From the NCBI GenBank assembly GCA_946479905.1, contig CAMLIA010000009.1:1-49522 (forward strand): DNA of 49,522 nucleotides, written 5' to 3'. The position numbers and the translations under genes were made by a program. Positions 15,532-23,257 of this stretch are shown here, piece after piece (position 1 is the stretch's first letter; the number at the start of each line of letters is the position of its first letter). Origin of the DNA: an uncultured Frankiales bacterium. GTDB taxonomy: Bacteria > Actinomycetota > Actinomycetes > Mycobacteriales > SCTD01. Under the pieces are notes generated by a model. That model was not told where the DNA came from. It did not search any database and worked only from the letters and a program-made list of their open reading frames with translations.

Positions 15532-18072
15532 CTAGAGCGTCAGGCCGGCGCGGGAGAACCGGACCGTCTTGGTGCCGCTCGTGGTGCAGAACGTGAAGGC
15601 GCTGCCGGACCGGGTGTGCGGCTGGCCCAGGACCGCGAGGACCTGCTCGGGCGTCATGCCCTTGTGCAGCCGCTTCAGGTCGGCCTTCGTGAGGTCGGGG
15701 ATGTCGGACCGGCAGGCGTCGCCGGCGACGCCGACCGCGCGCTCCCAGGACTGCAGGTAGGCCTCAGGGCCGCCCTGCATGTCGCGCATGAAGGCGGCGG
15801 AGTCCGACCCGGTCTGGACGCGGACGTCCTCGATCCAGTCCGGGTAGAGGCCGTACTGCGCGACGCCGTCGGTGTTGATGTCCCAGGTGCGGGTGCCGGT
15901 GGTCGGCTTCGCGATCGTGGTCCCCCCGAAGCCCGTGAACGGGTAGCGGACGCCCTTGCCGGGGGCCGGGTTGCGGCCGGCGCCCTGGGCGGAGAAGCCG
16001 CTGATGTCGGAGCCGTAGCCGATGCCGTAGAAGTACCGCGGGTCGGCGTGCGCGCGCAGCTTCGACCACTTGCCGACGAAGCTCGAGGAGTCGGAGGCGT
16101 GCGGGGTCACGACGCCGCCGAGCTTGAGCACCTCGTAGTAGTTCGCGTCGTCCGCCCAGCTGTGGCTCGAGACGATCCCGGAGTAGTGGCGCTGCGCCAT
16201 GATGTCGAGCGCGGCCTGCCGGGCGATGGCGCTCATGTGGTCGGGGTCGAACATCATGCCGCGCTTGATCATCCCCTCGAGGAACGCCTTGCCGAGGCTC
16301 GACAGCCCGATGGTGTTGCAGTGCGGGCCGGCCGGGTAGACCGGCGCGACGCCGGACCGGCCGCTGACCTGCAGGACGGCGGCGAAGATGCCGTCCCGGG
16401 CCGGCTCGGCGTGGCCGTCGTCGACGACGTTCATCTGCGTGTGGTCGTGCTGGACGGGGCCGAACGGCTTCTCGCAGGTGCCCATCTTCCAGACGTGGCC
16501 GGTCTCCGCGAGGTTGCCGGCGCCGCCGACGATGATGCCGGTCGTGCCGCCGTCGCCCGTCACGCCGGTGAGGGCGTTGTCGAACTTGTTGGTCATCTCC
16601 ATCTGCCGGACGCCGAGGTTCCACACCTCGGTGAGCCGCTGGTCGATCTGCGCGGCGGTGCAGGTGGACTGGCCCTCGAGCTCACGGCAGTCGAGCGGGC
16701 GGGACACCTCGATGCCGAGGACGACCGCGAGCTTGCCGGCGTTGATGACGCGGCGGGCCTGCAGCGGGTCGGTGACGATGCGGAACCAGCCGCGGCCGGG
16801 ACCGCCGTACTGCGCGTCGATGAACCGCTCGAACTCGCGCGACCGCTGGGCCTCGAGCCGGACGGTCTCCATCTCGTCGCAGGAGTTCTTCTTGAGCGGG
16901 TACGCCTCGCACAGCTGGCCGTTGTCGACGAGCAGGTCGGTCATCATCCGCAGCCCACCGCGCCAGGCGCGCTCGAGCCACTGGTAGTAGACCTGCTCGT
17001 GGGTCAGCGAGTCGTGCCGCGGCCAGTAGGGGAAGGACGGCCAGCCGGTCGTGTCGTGGCCGCTGCCGGGGGTGTGGCCCGAGACGAAGTCCTCGACGAG
17101 CGCGCCGTAGCCGTGCGTCGCGGTGTGGTCGGGGCAGTCGACGAGCGCGTACGCGATGCCGTACGGGTGCCACGGGCGGCCGCAGTGCACGCGGCCGCCG
17201 AGGAACTCCATGGCCATGAGGTGCAGGTGCGCGTCGAGGTAGCCCTTGGTCTGCTCGTACGGCGTGCTGCCGGTCTGCACCGGTCCCTGGACCCCGATCG
17301 GGGCGTCGGGGAAGGACTGGCAGCCGTGCGCGGCGACGAGCGTGAACTGCGCGGCCTTGCTGGTGACGGCGCCGGCGGCGGCGGTGAGGCTGCCGGTCGC
17401 CGACGAGACGATCGTCGCGCTGATCGGCGGGTGCAGCGGCCCGGAGGCGGCCTCGTCGCCGTCGTCGTACCCCTGCTGGAGCACGAAGGCCTTCCCGACC
17501 TGCGTGAGCACCCACTCGGCACTGGCGGACGGCTTGGCGGCGGCGAGCACCTTGTCGCCGCGGACCTGGGCGACGGCCGGGGCGGTGGCGGCCTCGACGG
17601 CGCTGACCCCGGTGTCCACGGCGGTGTCGACCGGCTTGCTGAGGCCCATCTCCCAGTTGTCGGCGTACCCGTGCGCGTAGCCCTTCGCGAGCTTGGCCGC
17701 CTCCTGCGTGGGCAGCGGGTGCGCAGCGGTGGCCAGGAAGTCCTTCTTGCTGCCGAACAGGAGGTACTTGCCGAGGTCGAACGCCTGGAACCGGAACGGC
17801 TCGCCCGTCGTACCGGTGGCCGCGAAGCCGCTCCCGGAGCGGGTGACGAGCTTGCCGGTCGCGGCGCTGCGCAGCGCGAAGCAGCCGCGCGCCGGCGCGT
17901 AGACGTCCGAGGTGCCCGGGGCACGCGGGGTGGTGAGCGTGGTCTTCTTCGCCAGCGCCTGGCCGAGCGCCCACGGCGTGCTGCCGGAGCGGGTCGCAGC
18001 CTGGGACATCGAGGCGAACGAGCCGGCGGTGAGGGCGGTGAGCAGGGTCAGACCGATCAGGGGGCGGCGCAT
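15532..18072 (-). CDS. Large secreted metallo-dependent hydrolase (peptidase M19/amidohydrolase-like)
   Basis: 846-residue exported protein; signal peptide about residues 1-25 (MRRPLIGLTLLTALTAGSF, then MSQA). An N-terminal ~270-residue beta-rich part of unknown fold precedes a TIM-barrel-like region starting DAHLHLMAMEFLGG, with later blocks MMFDPDHMSAIARQ, GIVSSHSWADD and YGIGYGSDISGF that look like the metal-binding strands of renal-dipeptidase-like enzymes. Several Cys pairs and a C-terminal SmpA-like segment (GMTPEQVLAVLGQP) are visible. Homologues in Streptomyces carry vague labels. Reaction and substrate unknown. Upstream spacer holds an inverted repeat that may be an operator. Followed 22 nt later by the argA-like gene. 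Confidence 0.75.
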   Translation of the reverse strand: MRRPLIGLTLLTALTAGSFASMSQAATRSGSTPWALGQALAKKTTLTTPRAPGTSDVYAPARGCFALRSAATGKLVTRSGSGFAATGTTGEPFRFQAFDLGKYLLFGSKKDFLATAAHPLPTQEAAKLAKGYAHGYADNWEMGLSKPVDTAVDTGVSAVEAATAPAVAQVRGDKVLAAAKPSASAEWVLTQVGKAFVLQQGYDDGDEAASGPLHPPISATIVSSATGSLTAAAGAVTSKAAQFTLVAAHGCQSFPDAPIGVQGPVQTGSTPYEQTKGYLDAHLHLMAMEFLGGRVHCGRPWHPYGIAYALVDCPDHTATHGYGALVEDFVSGHTPGSGHDTTGWPSFPYWPRHDSLTHEQVYYQWLERAWRGGLRMMTDLLVDNGQLCEAYPLKKNSCDEMETVRLEAQRSREFERFIDAQYGGPGRGWFRIVTDPLQARRVINAGKLAVVLGIEVSRPLDCRELEGQSTCTAAQIDQRLTEVWNLGVRQMEMTNKFDNALTGVTGDGGTTGIIVGGAGNLAETGHVWKMGTCEKPFGPVQHDHTQMNVVDDGHAEPARDGIFAAVLQVSGRSGVAPVYPAGPHCNTIGLSSLGKAFLEGMIKRGMMFDPDHMSAIARQAALDIMAQRHYSGIVSSHSWADDANYYEVLKLGGVVTPHASDSSSFVGKWSKLRAHADPRYFYGIGYGSDISGFSAQGAGRNPAPGKGVRYPFTGFGGTTIAKPTTGTRTWDINTDGVAQYGLYPDWIEDVRVQTGSDSAAFMRDMQGGPEAYLQSWERAVGVAGDACRSDIPDLTKADLKRLHKGMTPEQVLAVLGQPHTRSGSAFTFCTTSGTKTVRFSRAGLTL

Positions 18073-18107
18073 GCCAGAGCCTTCTCGTTTGCAGGGGCGT
18101 TTCCTGC

Positions 18108-18129
18108 TTAACGAGTGACCTCTCGTTTA
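18108..18129. promoter_or_regulatory. Inverted repeat TTAACGAG-N6-CTCGTTTA upstream of secreted hydrolase
   Basis: Arms TTAACGAG (18108-18115) and CTCGTTTA (18122-18129) match at 7 of 8 positions, 6 nt apart; another CTCGTTT half-site lies at 18084-18090 and GCAGG/CCTGC flank between. The cluster sits in the 69-bp gap before the hydrolase start, in unusually AT-rich sequence, so an operator is likely. Regulator unknown. Confidence 0.5.
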
Positions 18130-18141
18130 GACGCGGCGGCG

Positions 18142-18420
18142 CTAGAGCCGGAGCAGCCCGTTCTTCGTGCCGTGCTCGTTCCAGACGTGCTCGTCGGCGT
18201 TCTCGTCGTCGAACCACTCGCCGGACGCCGTGACGTACCGGAACTCGAGCGTGTCGCCGGGCTCGGCCTGGACGGTGGCCCGCAGCGAGCCGTCCCTGGC
18301 CTTCTTCAGCTGCTCGTGCTGCCAGTCGTTGAAGGAGCCGGCCAGGAAGACGGCCTCCTCACGGGGCGGCTGGACGAAGGTGACCTGGACCTTGCCGAGC
18401 CGCTTGCGCTTGGTGATCAC
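18142..18420 (-). CDS. Small CBM48 / isoamylase early-set (glycogen-binding-like) protein
   Basis: 92-residue single-domain protein. VQVTFVQPPREEAVFLAGSF is followed by NDWQ and LEFRYVTASGEWFDDENADE, the classic pattern of the AMP-kinase glycogen-binding/isoamylase N-terminal E-set. Such free-standing domains probably bind alpha-glucan. The start is GTG 18420, preceded by GGAGGG at 7 nt; an in-frame ATG at 18483 would add 21 non-conserved residues. No glycogen gene is adjacent. Lies upstream of nothing on its strand; separated from the DUF4262 gene by a strong terminator. Confidence 0.8.
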   Translation of the reverse strand: MITKRKRLGKVQVTFVQPPREEAVFLAGSFNDWQHEQLKKARDGSLRATVQAEPGDTLEFRYVTASGEWFDDENADEHVWNEHGTKNGLLRL

Positions 18421-18529
18421 GTGCAGACCCTCCGCGAGACGTGTTTCCTCCGGGTTACCGGTCGGTGAAGACCTTCTTCCCATGGTCCCACGGGCTCATG
18501 CCCTGCCCGCACGCGATCATGCGCGGGCC
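18421..18529. other. Non-coding spacer upstream of the CBM48-like gene
   Basis: About 110 bp carrying the Shine-Dalgarno of the CBM48-like gene and a small hairpin (CCCGC ... GCGGG, about 18505-18527). No further gene or recognisable riboswitch seen. Confidence 0.4.
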
Positions 18530-18559
18530 TGCTCGCCGGGGCGGGCGCCCCGGCGAGCA
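18530..18559 (-). terminator. Strong hairpin terminator after the DUF4262 gene
   Basis: Perfect 13-bp stem: TGCTCGCCGGGGC (18530-18542) and GCCCCGGCGAGCA (18547-18559), 4-nt loop GGGC, beginning 7 nt beyond the DUF4262 stop. No U-tract. Its stability makes read-through into the CBM48 gene unlikely. Confidence 0.85.
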
Positions 18560-18566
18560 GCGCTTC

Positions 18567-19019
18567 TCAGGCAGCTCTTCGGGCCTCGTCGACGTCGCAG
18601 AGCAGCCGCTGCCCGCTGCGGTGCACCTCCCACGGCCAGCGGCCCAGGCTGTCCGCCCAGACGACCTGGAGCGCCTCGAGGCCCGGGTACAGCGCCGCGG
18701 CCACGCGCAGCGCGGTCGCCCGGATCACGGGGAACAGCCAGAGCGCCGGCCCCACCAGCAGGTCGCAGCGCCGGCCCGGGCGCGGCTCCTCCTCACCGGC
18801 GAGGACCGCCTGCAGCAGGTCGTGCGCGTCCGGTGGCGACTTGCCGGTGACGACCAGCTCAGGGCGGCCGCGCCCGCTGAGGCCCACCGTGTAGGCCATC
18901 GGGACCCCGTGGCTGTCGGTCGCCTGCACGGCATAGCCGAGCCGGGCCACGACCGGCCGCACCACCTCGTCCAGGTAGTCGTCGAAGGTGGCCTCGGGGT
19001 GGTCGCACATCCAGCACAC
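18567..19019 (-). CDS. DUF4262 domain-containing protein
   Basis: 150-residue cytoplasmic protein of unknown function. MCWMCDHPEATFDDYLDEVV with clustered cysteines opens it, then AVQATDSHGVPMAYTVGLSG and PELVVTGKSPPDAHDLLQAV, which is the DUF4262 pattern (G-x-P-x-AYTVGL, ELV). No membrane segment. GTG 19019 is supported by AGGAG 7 nt upstream. Downstream lies the 13-bp terminator, upstream a 76-bp spacer after the methyltransferase, so it is probably monocistronic. Confidence 0.8.
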   Translation of the reverse strand: MCWMCDHPEATFDDYLDEVVRPVVARLGYAVQATDSHGVPMAYTVGLSGRGRPELVVTGKSPPDAHDLLQAVLAGEEEPRPGRRCDLLVGPALWLFPVIRATALRVAAALYPGLEALQVVWADSLGRWPWEVHRSGQRLLCDVDEARRAA

Positions 19020-19095
19020 GCACTGCTCCTCTCGTCCGGGGAGCAGCCACCCTCGTCGCGGCCACCGACACGACCGCGGCCGCTGTCCACAGCTC

Positions 19096-19713
19096 TCAGC
19101 GCGCCAGCGAGAACACCCGGGTCCGCTTCACCGCGACGCCCTCGAGCTCGCGGGTGGTCGGGATGTCGTACGACGCGACCTCCGTCAGCCCCTGCCTCGG
19201 CAGGTAGTCCCGGCCGGGGTCGCCCACGAGGACGGGCCCGTCGAAGCCCTGCAGCCAGCGCATCACCCGCGGGGCGATGTCCTTGTCGTAGAGGATGTCC
19301 CCCGCGAACACGACGTCCACGTCCGGCACCGGCTGGCCGAGCAGGTCCGCGCACCACCAGCTGACGTCCAGTCCGTTGGCCAGGGCGTTCGCGAGCACCG
19401 CCTCGCCCGCGATCGGGTCGATGTCGTTGGCCAGCACGTGCGCGGCGCCGGCCCGGCGCGCGGCCAGGGCGACGAGGCCGGAGCCGGTGGCCAGGTCGAG
19501 CACCCGGCGGCCCGCCACGAGGTCCGGGTGGTCCAGGACGTACCTCGCGACCGCCTGGCCCCCGAGCCACGGGAAGGCCCAGTACGGCGGGCTCTCCTGA
19601 CCGGTGAGGGCGGTCACCTCCTCCCAGAGCGCGTGCATGTCGTCCGCCTGGTGGAGCAGCAGCTCCGGGACGAACGGCACGGGCTCGAGCGCGAGCCAGG
19701 AGGCGAACTGCAC
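19096..19713 (-). CDS. Class I SAM-dependent methyltransferase (ETFB-lysine / PrmA-like)
   Basis: 205-residue Rossmann-fold methyltransferase. SAM-binding motif I VLDLATGSGLVALAA, then ANDIDPIAGEAVLANALANG (motif II acidic loop) and VVFAGDILYDKDIAP (motif IV), the arrangement of the METTL20/Nnt1 group that methylates lysines of ETF-beta or related proteins. The N-terminus (YWAFPWLGGQAVARYVLDHP) fits that group. GTG 19713 is chosen since the upstream in-frame sequence lies inside the acyl-CoA dehydrogenase. It starts 7 nt after that gene's TGA, so the two are co-transcribed, and an ETF-linked substrate would make sense beside a dehydrogenase that feeds ETF; this is inference. Confidence 0.85.
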   Translation of the reverse strand: MQFASWLALEPVPFVPELLLHQADDMHALWEEVTALTGQESPPYWAFPWLGGQAVARYVLDHPDLVAGRRVLDLATGSGLVALAARRAGAAHVLANDIDPIAGEAVLANALANGLDVSWWCADLLGQPVPDVDVVFAGDILYDKDIAPRVMRWLQGFDGPVLVGDPGRDYLPRQGLTEVASYDIPTTRELEGVAVKRTRVFSLAR

Positions 19714-19720
19714 GCCCCCA

Positions 19721-20911
19721 TCATCGCGGCAGCAGTCGGTCGCTGATGATCCGCCGCTGGATCTCCGACGTCCCTTCGAAGATCGTCGTGAGCCGGGCGT
19801 CGCGCCAGTAGCGCTCGACCCGCCGCTCGGTCGTGTAGCCGTTGCCGCCGTGCAGCTGCATCGCCTGGTTCGTGACCCGGACGGCCATCTCCGTGCACTG
19901 CAGCTTGACCATGGCCGCCTCCGACTCGCACGGCACGCCCTCGTCCAGCAGGTGCGCCACCTGGCACCACAGCGCCCGGCCCTGTACGACGTCCGCAGCC
20001 ATGTCGGCGAGGGCGAACCGGAGCGCCTGGAAGTCCCCGATCGGGTGTCCGAACTGCTCGCGCTCCTGCAGGTAGGCGGTGGTGTCCTCCAGCGCCCCAC
20101 GGGCCACGCCGACGGCCCGCGCCGCGGTGTGCACCCGCGCGATGTTGAGCCCGCGCTGGACCGAGGCGAACCCGCCCGCGTCGTCACCGGCTCCGGCATC
20201 GCCGTAGAGGCCGGTCAGCCGGTCGCGGTCGGGGACCCGCACCCCGTCGAGCAGCAGGTCCCAGGTGAGGAAGCCGTGGTAGCCGATCTTGTCGATGGTC
20301 GTCCCCGTCATGCCCTCCGGGAAGCTGCCGCGCTCCTTGACGACGAGGAACGGCTCGAGCCCGGCGGACCGCGGCTCGCCCGGCTCGGGGTCGCGGACCC
20401 TGGCGAGGACCTCGACGAAGTCGGCGGCCAGGGCGTTGCCGGCCCAGCGCTTGTGGCCGGTGAGGACCCAGTCGTCGCCGTCGCGGGTGGCGGTGGTGGC
20501 GACTCCCGCGAGGTCGCTGCCGGCGTCCGGCTCGGACAGCGCGATGGACCCGATCCAGTCGCCGGCCGCGGAGCGCTTGAGCAGCTCCTCCCGGCGTACC
20601 GGGTCCGTGACCTGGGTGCCGAGGCCCTGGCCGCGGGCGAGGATGCTCGCCACGCTGAGCCAGCCGCGGGCGAGCTCCTCGGACACCAGGCAGTACTCGA
20701 AGACACCGAGGCCCAGGCCGCCCGAGGCCGCAGGGATCGTGATCCCGAACCAGCCCCTGTCCGCCATGTCCTGCACCAGCTCTGCGGGCATCTCGCCCTT
20801 GGCCGGGTCGAGCGCGTCGGCGACGGGGAGGACGGCGTCGTGCGCGAAGGCACGCGCCTCGGCCTGCAGGGCCAGCCGGGCGTCGGTGGCCCACGGGGGC
20901 AGGAGGTCCAT
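19721..20911 (-). CDS. Acyl-CoA dehydrogenase
   Basis: 396-residue FAD-dependent acyl-CoA dehydrogenase forming the alpha-beta double bond of acyl-CoA and passing electrons to ETF. ALSEPDAGSDLAGVAT (FAD and substrate contacts), WVLTGHKRWAGNA, EREQFGHPIGDFQALRF, MQLHGGNGYTTE and FEGTSEIQRRIISDRLL with the catalytic-type Glu all line up with the family. The ATG at 20911 follows AAGGTGAT, a near-perfect Shine-Dalgarno. It diverges from the thioredoxin-like gene; a KstR-type palindrome sits between. Methyltransferase follows in the operon. Substrate unknown. Confidence 0.93.
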   Translation of the reverse strand: MDLLPPWATDARLALQAEARAFAHDAVLPVADALDPAKGEMPAELVQDMADRGWFGITIPAASGGLGLGVFEYCLVSEELARGWLSVASILARGQGLGTQVTDPVRREELLKRSAAGDWIGSIALSEPDAGSDLAGVATTATRDGDDWVLTGHKRWAGNALAADFVEVLARVRDPEPGEPRSAGLEPFLVVKERGSFPEGMTGTTIDKIGYHGFLTWDLLLDGVRVPDRDRLTGLYGDAGAGDDAGGFASVQRGLNIARVHTAARAVGVARGALEDTTAYLQEREQFGHPIGDFQALRFALADMAADVVQGRALWCQVAHLLDEGVPCESEAAMVKLQCTEMAVRVTNQAMQLHGGNGYTTERRVERYWRDARLTTIFEGTSEIQRRIISDRLLPR

Positions 20912-20946
20912 GATCACCTTCTGCCCCGAGGGTCCGTGTCGCAAAA

Positions 20947-20962
20947 GTAGAACGCGTTCTAC
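20947..20962. promoter_or_regulatory. KstR-type TetR operator between acyl-CoA dehydrogenase and thioredoxin-like gene
   Basis: GTAGAACGCGTTCTAC is a perfect 16-bp palindrome; its inner TAGAACGCGTTCTA fits the published KstR consensus TnnAACnnGTTnnA at every specified base. The right arm overlaps the -10 hexamer TACAGT (20960-20965), so binding should block the rightward promoter. A second site is at 35462. Confidence 0.65.
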
Positions 20963-20965
20963 AGT
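20960..20965 (+). promoter_or_regulatory. -10 hexamer TACAGT for leaderless thioredoxin-like gene
   Basis: TACAGT ends exactly 6 nt before ATG 20972; overlaps the right half of the palindromic operator. No Shine-Dalgarno. Confidence 0.55.
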
Positions 20966-20971
20966 CGGGTC

Positions 20972-21937
20972 ATGACGCTCACGGTGCTCGACGGCGACCG
21001 CGCGGTGACGGTCCCCTCCGACGGCCTGCTGCTCGATCACGACGCCCTGCTCAGGGCTACCGGCTGGGACCTGAAGGAGGTCGGCCTGTGCCGCGGGGAG
21101 GTGTGCGTGCCCGTGCGGCTGGCGGCGCCCGCGTCGCTCGTGGATGTCGCGGCGGCGCTGCGCCGGCCCCTGGCCGTCGCGGAGGTCCCGGACGGCCACG
21201 TCGCGGTGATCGGCGAGGCGGGCGGGCAGGTCGCGGTCGCCGGTGCGGTCGCTCCCCCGCTGGTGCTCCGCGACGTCGACGGCAACGAGGTGCCGCTCAC
21301 CCGGACCGGACGCAAGACCGCGGTCGTGGCGTGGTCCACGTGGTGCGGCTGCCGCTACGAGCTGCCGGCGTGGAAGCGGCTCGCCGACGAGCTGGCCGGC
21401 GACGTGCAGGTCATCACGGTGGCCGTCGACGAGGACGTCGACGCGGTCCGGCCCTGGCTGCAGCAGGACCTCGCCACGGCCGTCGACCCCGAGCACCGGT
21501 TGTCCGACGTGTTCGGCATCGTCAACGTGCCGTCGACGGTGTGGCTCGACGAGGAGGGTCGCGTCGTGAAGCCGCCGACGATCGCCCCGGGCGACGACCA
21601 GTTCCTCGAGTTCACCCAGGTCGACGCCGACCAGCACCACGACGCGCTGCGCTCCTGGGCGCGCGGCGGTGCCGCACCGGACGTCCAGGCACCTGCCGAC
21701 GACGAGGACCTCCGCCTCGCGCGCGCCGAGCGCCGGCTCGCTGCGTGGCTGCACCGGCACGGCCACCTGGAGCTCGCGGAGCAGCACTTCTCGGCCGCCG
21801 TCGCCCTGGCGCCGCTCGACTTCACGATCCGCCGGTCCTCGATGCCGCTGCGCGGCCAGGACCCGTTCGGCCCCGAGTTCTTCGAGCTCTGGGAGGAGTG
21901 GAACGCCGCCGGCCGCCCCGGCTACCAGCCCACCTGA
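20972..21937 (+). CDS. Thioredoxin-fold (redoxin) protein with a CxC active site
   Basis: 321-residue soluble protein. An N-terminal ~90-residue domain of unknown type carries a Cys pair (GLCRGEVCVP, Cys40 and Cys45). A TlpA/AhpC-like thioredoxin domain follows: VVAWSTWCGCRYELPAWKRL, with Cys125 and Cys127, so WCGCR replaces the usual WCxxC. IVNVPSTVWLDEEGRVV is the cis-Pro region. The C-terminal ~90 residues look helical, TPR-like. No signal peptide. ATG 20972 is leaderless behind TACAGT, and under the KstR-type palindrome shared with the acyl-CoA dehydrogenase, suggesting a redox role in lipid or steroid breakdown (inference). Its stop codon begins the TGACCCCTTGCGTC element. Confidence 0.75.
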   Translation: MTLTVLDGDRAVTVPSDGLLLDHDALLRATGWDLKEVGLCRGEVCVPVRLAAPASLVDVAAALRRPLAVAEVPDGHVAVIGEAGGQVAVAGAVAPPLVLRDVDGNEVPLTRTGRKTAVVAWSTWCGCRYELPAWKRLADELAGDVQVITVAVDEDVDAVRPWLQQDLATAVDPEHRLSDVFGIVNVPSTVWLDEEGRVVKPPTIAPGDDQFLEFTQVDADQHHDALRSWARGGAAPDVQAPADDEDLRLARAERRLAAWLHRHGHLELAEQHFSAAVALAPLDFTIRRSSMPLRGQDPFGPEFFELWEEWNAAGRPGYQPT

Positions 21938-21995
21938 CCCCTTGCGTCATACCTGCCGAGCGTGGCCTCGGGGGCAGTTGCCATGACGTCAGGTG
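21931..21995. terminator. Bidirectional terminator with paired stop codons (thioredoxin-like / DUF445)
   Basis: CACCTGA (21931-21937) pairs with TCAGGTG (21989-21995), and CGTCAT (21945-21950) with ATGACG (21983-21988); CCCCTTG bulges out on the left. The stop codons of both convergent genes are in the outer stem. Contains the same TGACCCCTTGCGTC as 12340. Confidence 0.6.
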
Positions 21996-23245
21996 AGGGC
22001 GTGGGTCAGCGCGTAGATCGCCAGGCCGGCCAGCGCGCCGACCGCGGTGCCGTTGAGACGGATGAACTGCAGGTCACGGCCGACGGCGAGCTCGATGCGC
22101 CGCGACGCGGACGTGGCGTCCCAGCGGGCGACCTGGGTGCGGATGAGCGACGTCAGCTCGTCGCCGTAGTTGTCGACGGCGTGCCCGACGACCGACTCCG
22201 CCAGCTGCTCGATGCGCCGCCGGAAGGCCAGGTCGGAGACCAGCCGGTCCGCGACGGTCAGCACCAGCGCGGCAAGCCGGTGCTGCAGCTCGCCGTCGAC
22301 GTCCGCGAGCGACTCGCGGACGGAGACCAGCGCGTCGGTGACCAGCTCGTGCAGCTGGGCCTGCGCCGCGGGGTCCTCCAGCAGCTGCAGCACGGCGTGG
22401 TCGACGCGCGCCGCGACCTGGCGGTCGTCCTGCAGGGCGCGGGCGATGTCGCGCAGCAGGCCTTCGATCCACAGCCGCACGCGGTGCCGCGGGTTGCGCT
22501 CCATCTCCTCGAGCAGCGCGGCGAGGTCGACGAGCACGTTGCGCAGCCGCCGGTCCGACACCAGCAGCGCGGCCAGCCAGCCGCGGTCGTCGACGAACTG
22601 CCGCAGCTGCGGCAGCAGCTCCTCGCGGTGGGCGCGCAGGTAGCTCTTGCCGCGGCTGAGCACCACGTCGAGCAGCGGCCGGTGCGCCCCGCCGTCGGTG
22701 GCCCTCTCGAGGGCTCGCCCGAGGACGGGGGCGTACGACCTGCGCGCGACGTCACGTCGTACCAGCTCGACGACGGAGGCGACCACGGCCTGCTCGTCGA
22801 GGCCGGCCAGCACGGCGCTGGCGTTGAACGCGACCTCGCGGGCGACGCGGTCGGCGACGTCGGGCTCGCGCAGCCAGGTCGCCGTCCGCTGCAGCAGCTG
22901 GGCCTCGTGCAGCTGCTCGATCACGACCTCGCGGGTGAGGAAGTGGCCGGTCACGAACTCGCCGAGCTTGAGCGCGATCTCGTCCTTCTTGCGGGGGACC
23001 AGCCCCGTGTGCGGGATCGGCAGCCCCAGCGGCCGGCGGAACAGCGCCGTGACGGCGAACCAGTCGGCGAGCCCGCCGACCATGGCCGCCTCGGAGGCGG
23101 CGGTCAGATACCCGACCCACGCGCCGTCGAGCTGCAGGCTGACGCCGTAGACGACCGCCGCCACGAGCAGCAGGCCGGTGGCGATCGCCTTCATCCGGCG
23201 GAGCCGCGCGATCGAGCCCTCGTCCTGGTCCAGCAGCGGCATCAC
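21989..23245 (-). CDS. DUF445 family membrane protein
   Basis: 418-residue protein of the DUF445 (YheB/YjiN-like) family, function unknown. LRRMKAIATGLLLVAAVVYG is the first membrane segment, GGLADWFAVTALFRRPLGLP the family signature after a second hydrophobic stretch, followed by a long amphipathic helical region and a C-terminal membrane segment (VGALAGLAIYALTHAL). GTG 23245 is followed directly by an ATG (23242). TAGCGT, formed from the MMPL stop codon plus three bases, lies exactly 6 nt before the GTG and no Shine-Dalgarno is seen. Gap to MMPL is 9 nt. Convergent with the thioredoxin-like gene. Confidence 0.87.
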   Translation of the reverse strand: MMPLLDQDEGSIARLRRMKAIATGLLLVAAVVYGVSLQLDGAWVGYLTAASEAAMVGGLADWFAVTALFRRPLGLPIPHTGLVPRKKDEIALKLGEFVTGHFLTREVVIEQLHEAQLLQRTATWLREPDVADRVAREVAFNASAVLAGLDEQAVVASVVELVRRDVARRSYAPVLGRALERATDGGAHRPLLDVVLSRGKSYLRAHREELLPQLRQFVDDRGWLAALLVSDRRLRNVLVDLAALLEEMERNPRHRVRLWIEGLLRDIARALQDDRQVAARVDHAVLQLLEDPAAQAQLHELVTDALVSVRESLADVDGELQHRLAALVLTVADRLVSDLAFRRRIEQLAESVVGHAVDNYGDELTSLIRTQVARWDATSASRRIELAVGRDLQFIRLNGTAVGALAGLAIYALTHALT

Positions 23246-23251
23246 ACCGCG

Positions 23252-23257
23252 ACGCTA
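23252..23257 (-). promoter_or_regulatory. -10 hexamer TAGCGT overlapping the MMPL stop, for DUF445
   Basis: TAGCGT on the minus strand begins with the MMPL stop TAG (23255-23257) and ends 6 nt before GTG 23245. Same geometry as at 13802 and 48936. Confidence 0.5.

Noticed and set aside
15451..18111. 886-codon plus-strand frame opposite the secreted hydrolase
   Set aside because: Composition is the same Val/Arg/Gly/Ala-rich shadow; no start signal; the opposite gene has a signal peptide and conserved blocks.
18421..18529. Possible riboswitch or small RNA upstream of the CBM48-like gene
   Set aside because: Only a short GC hairpin and a Shine-Dalgarno are visible; no known riboswitch core recognised.
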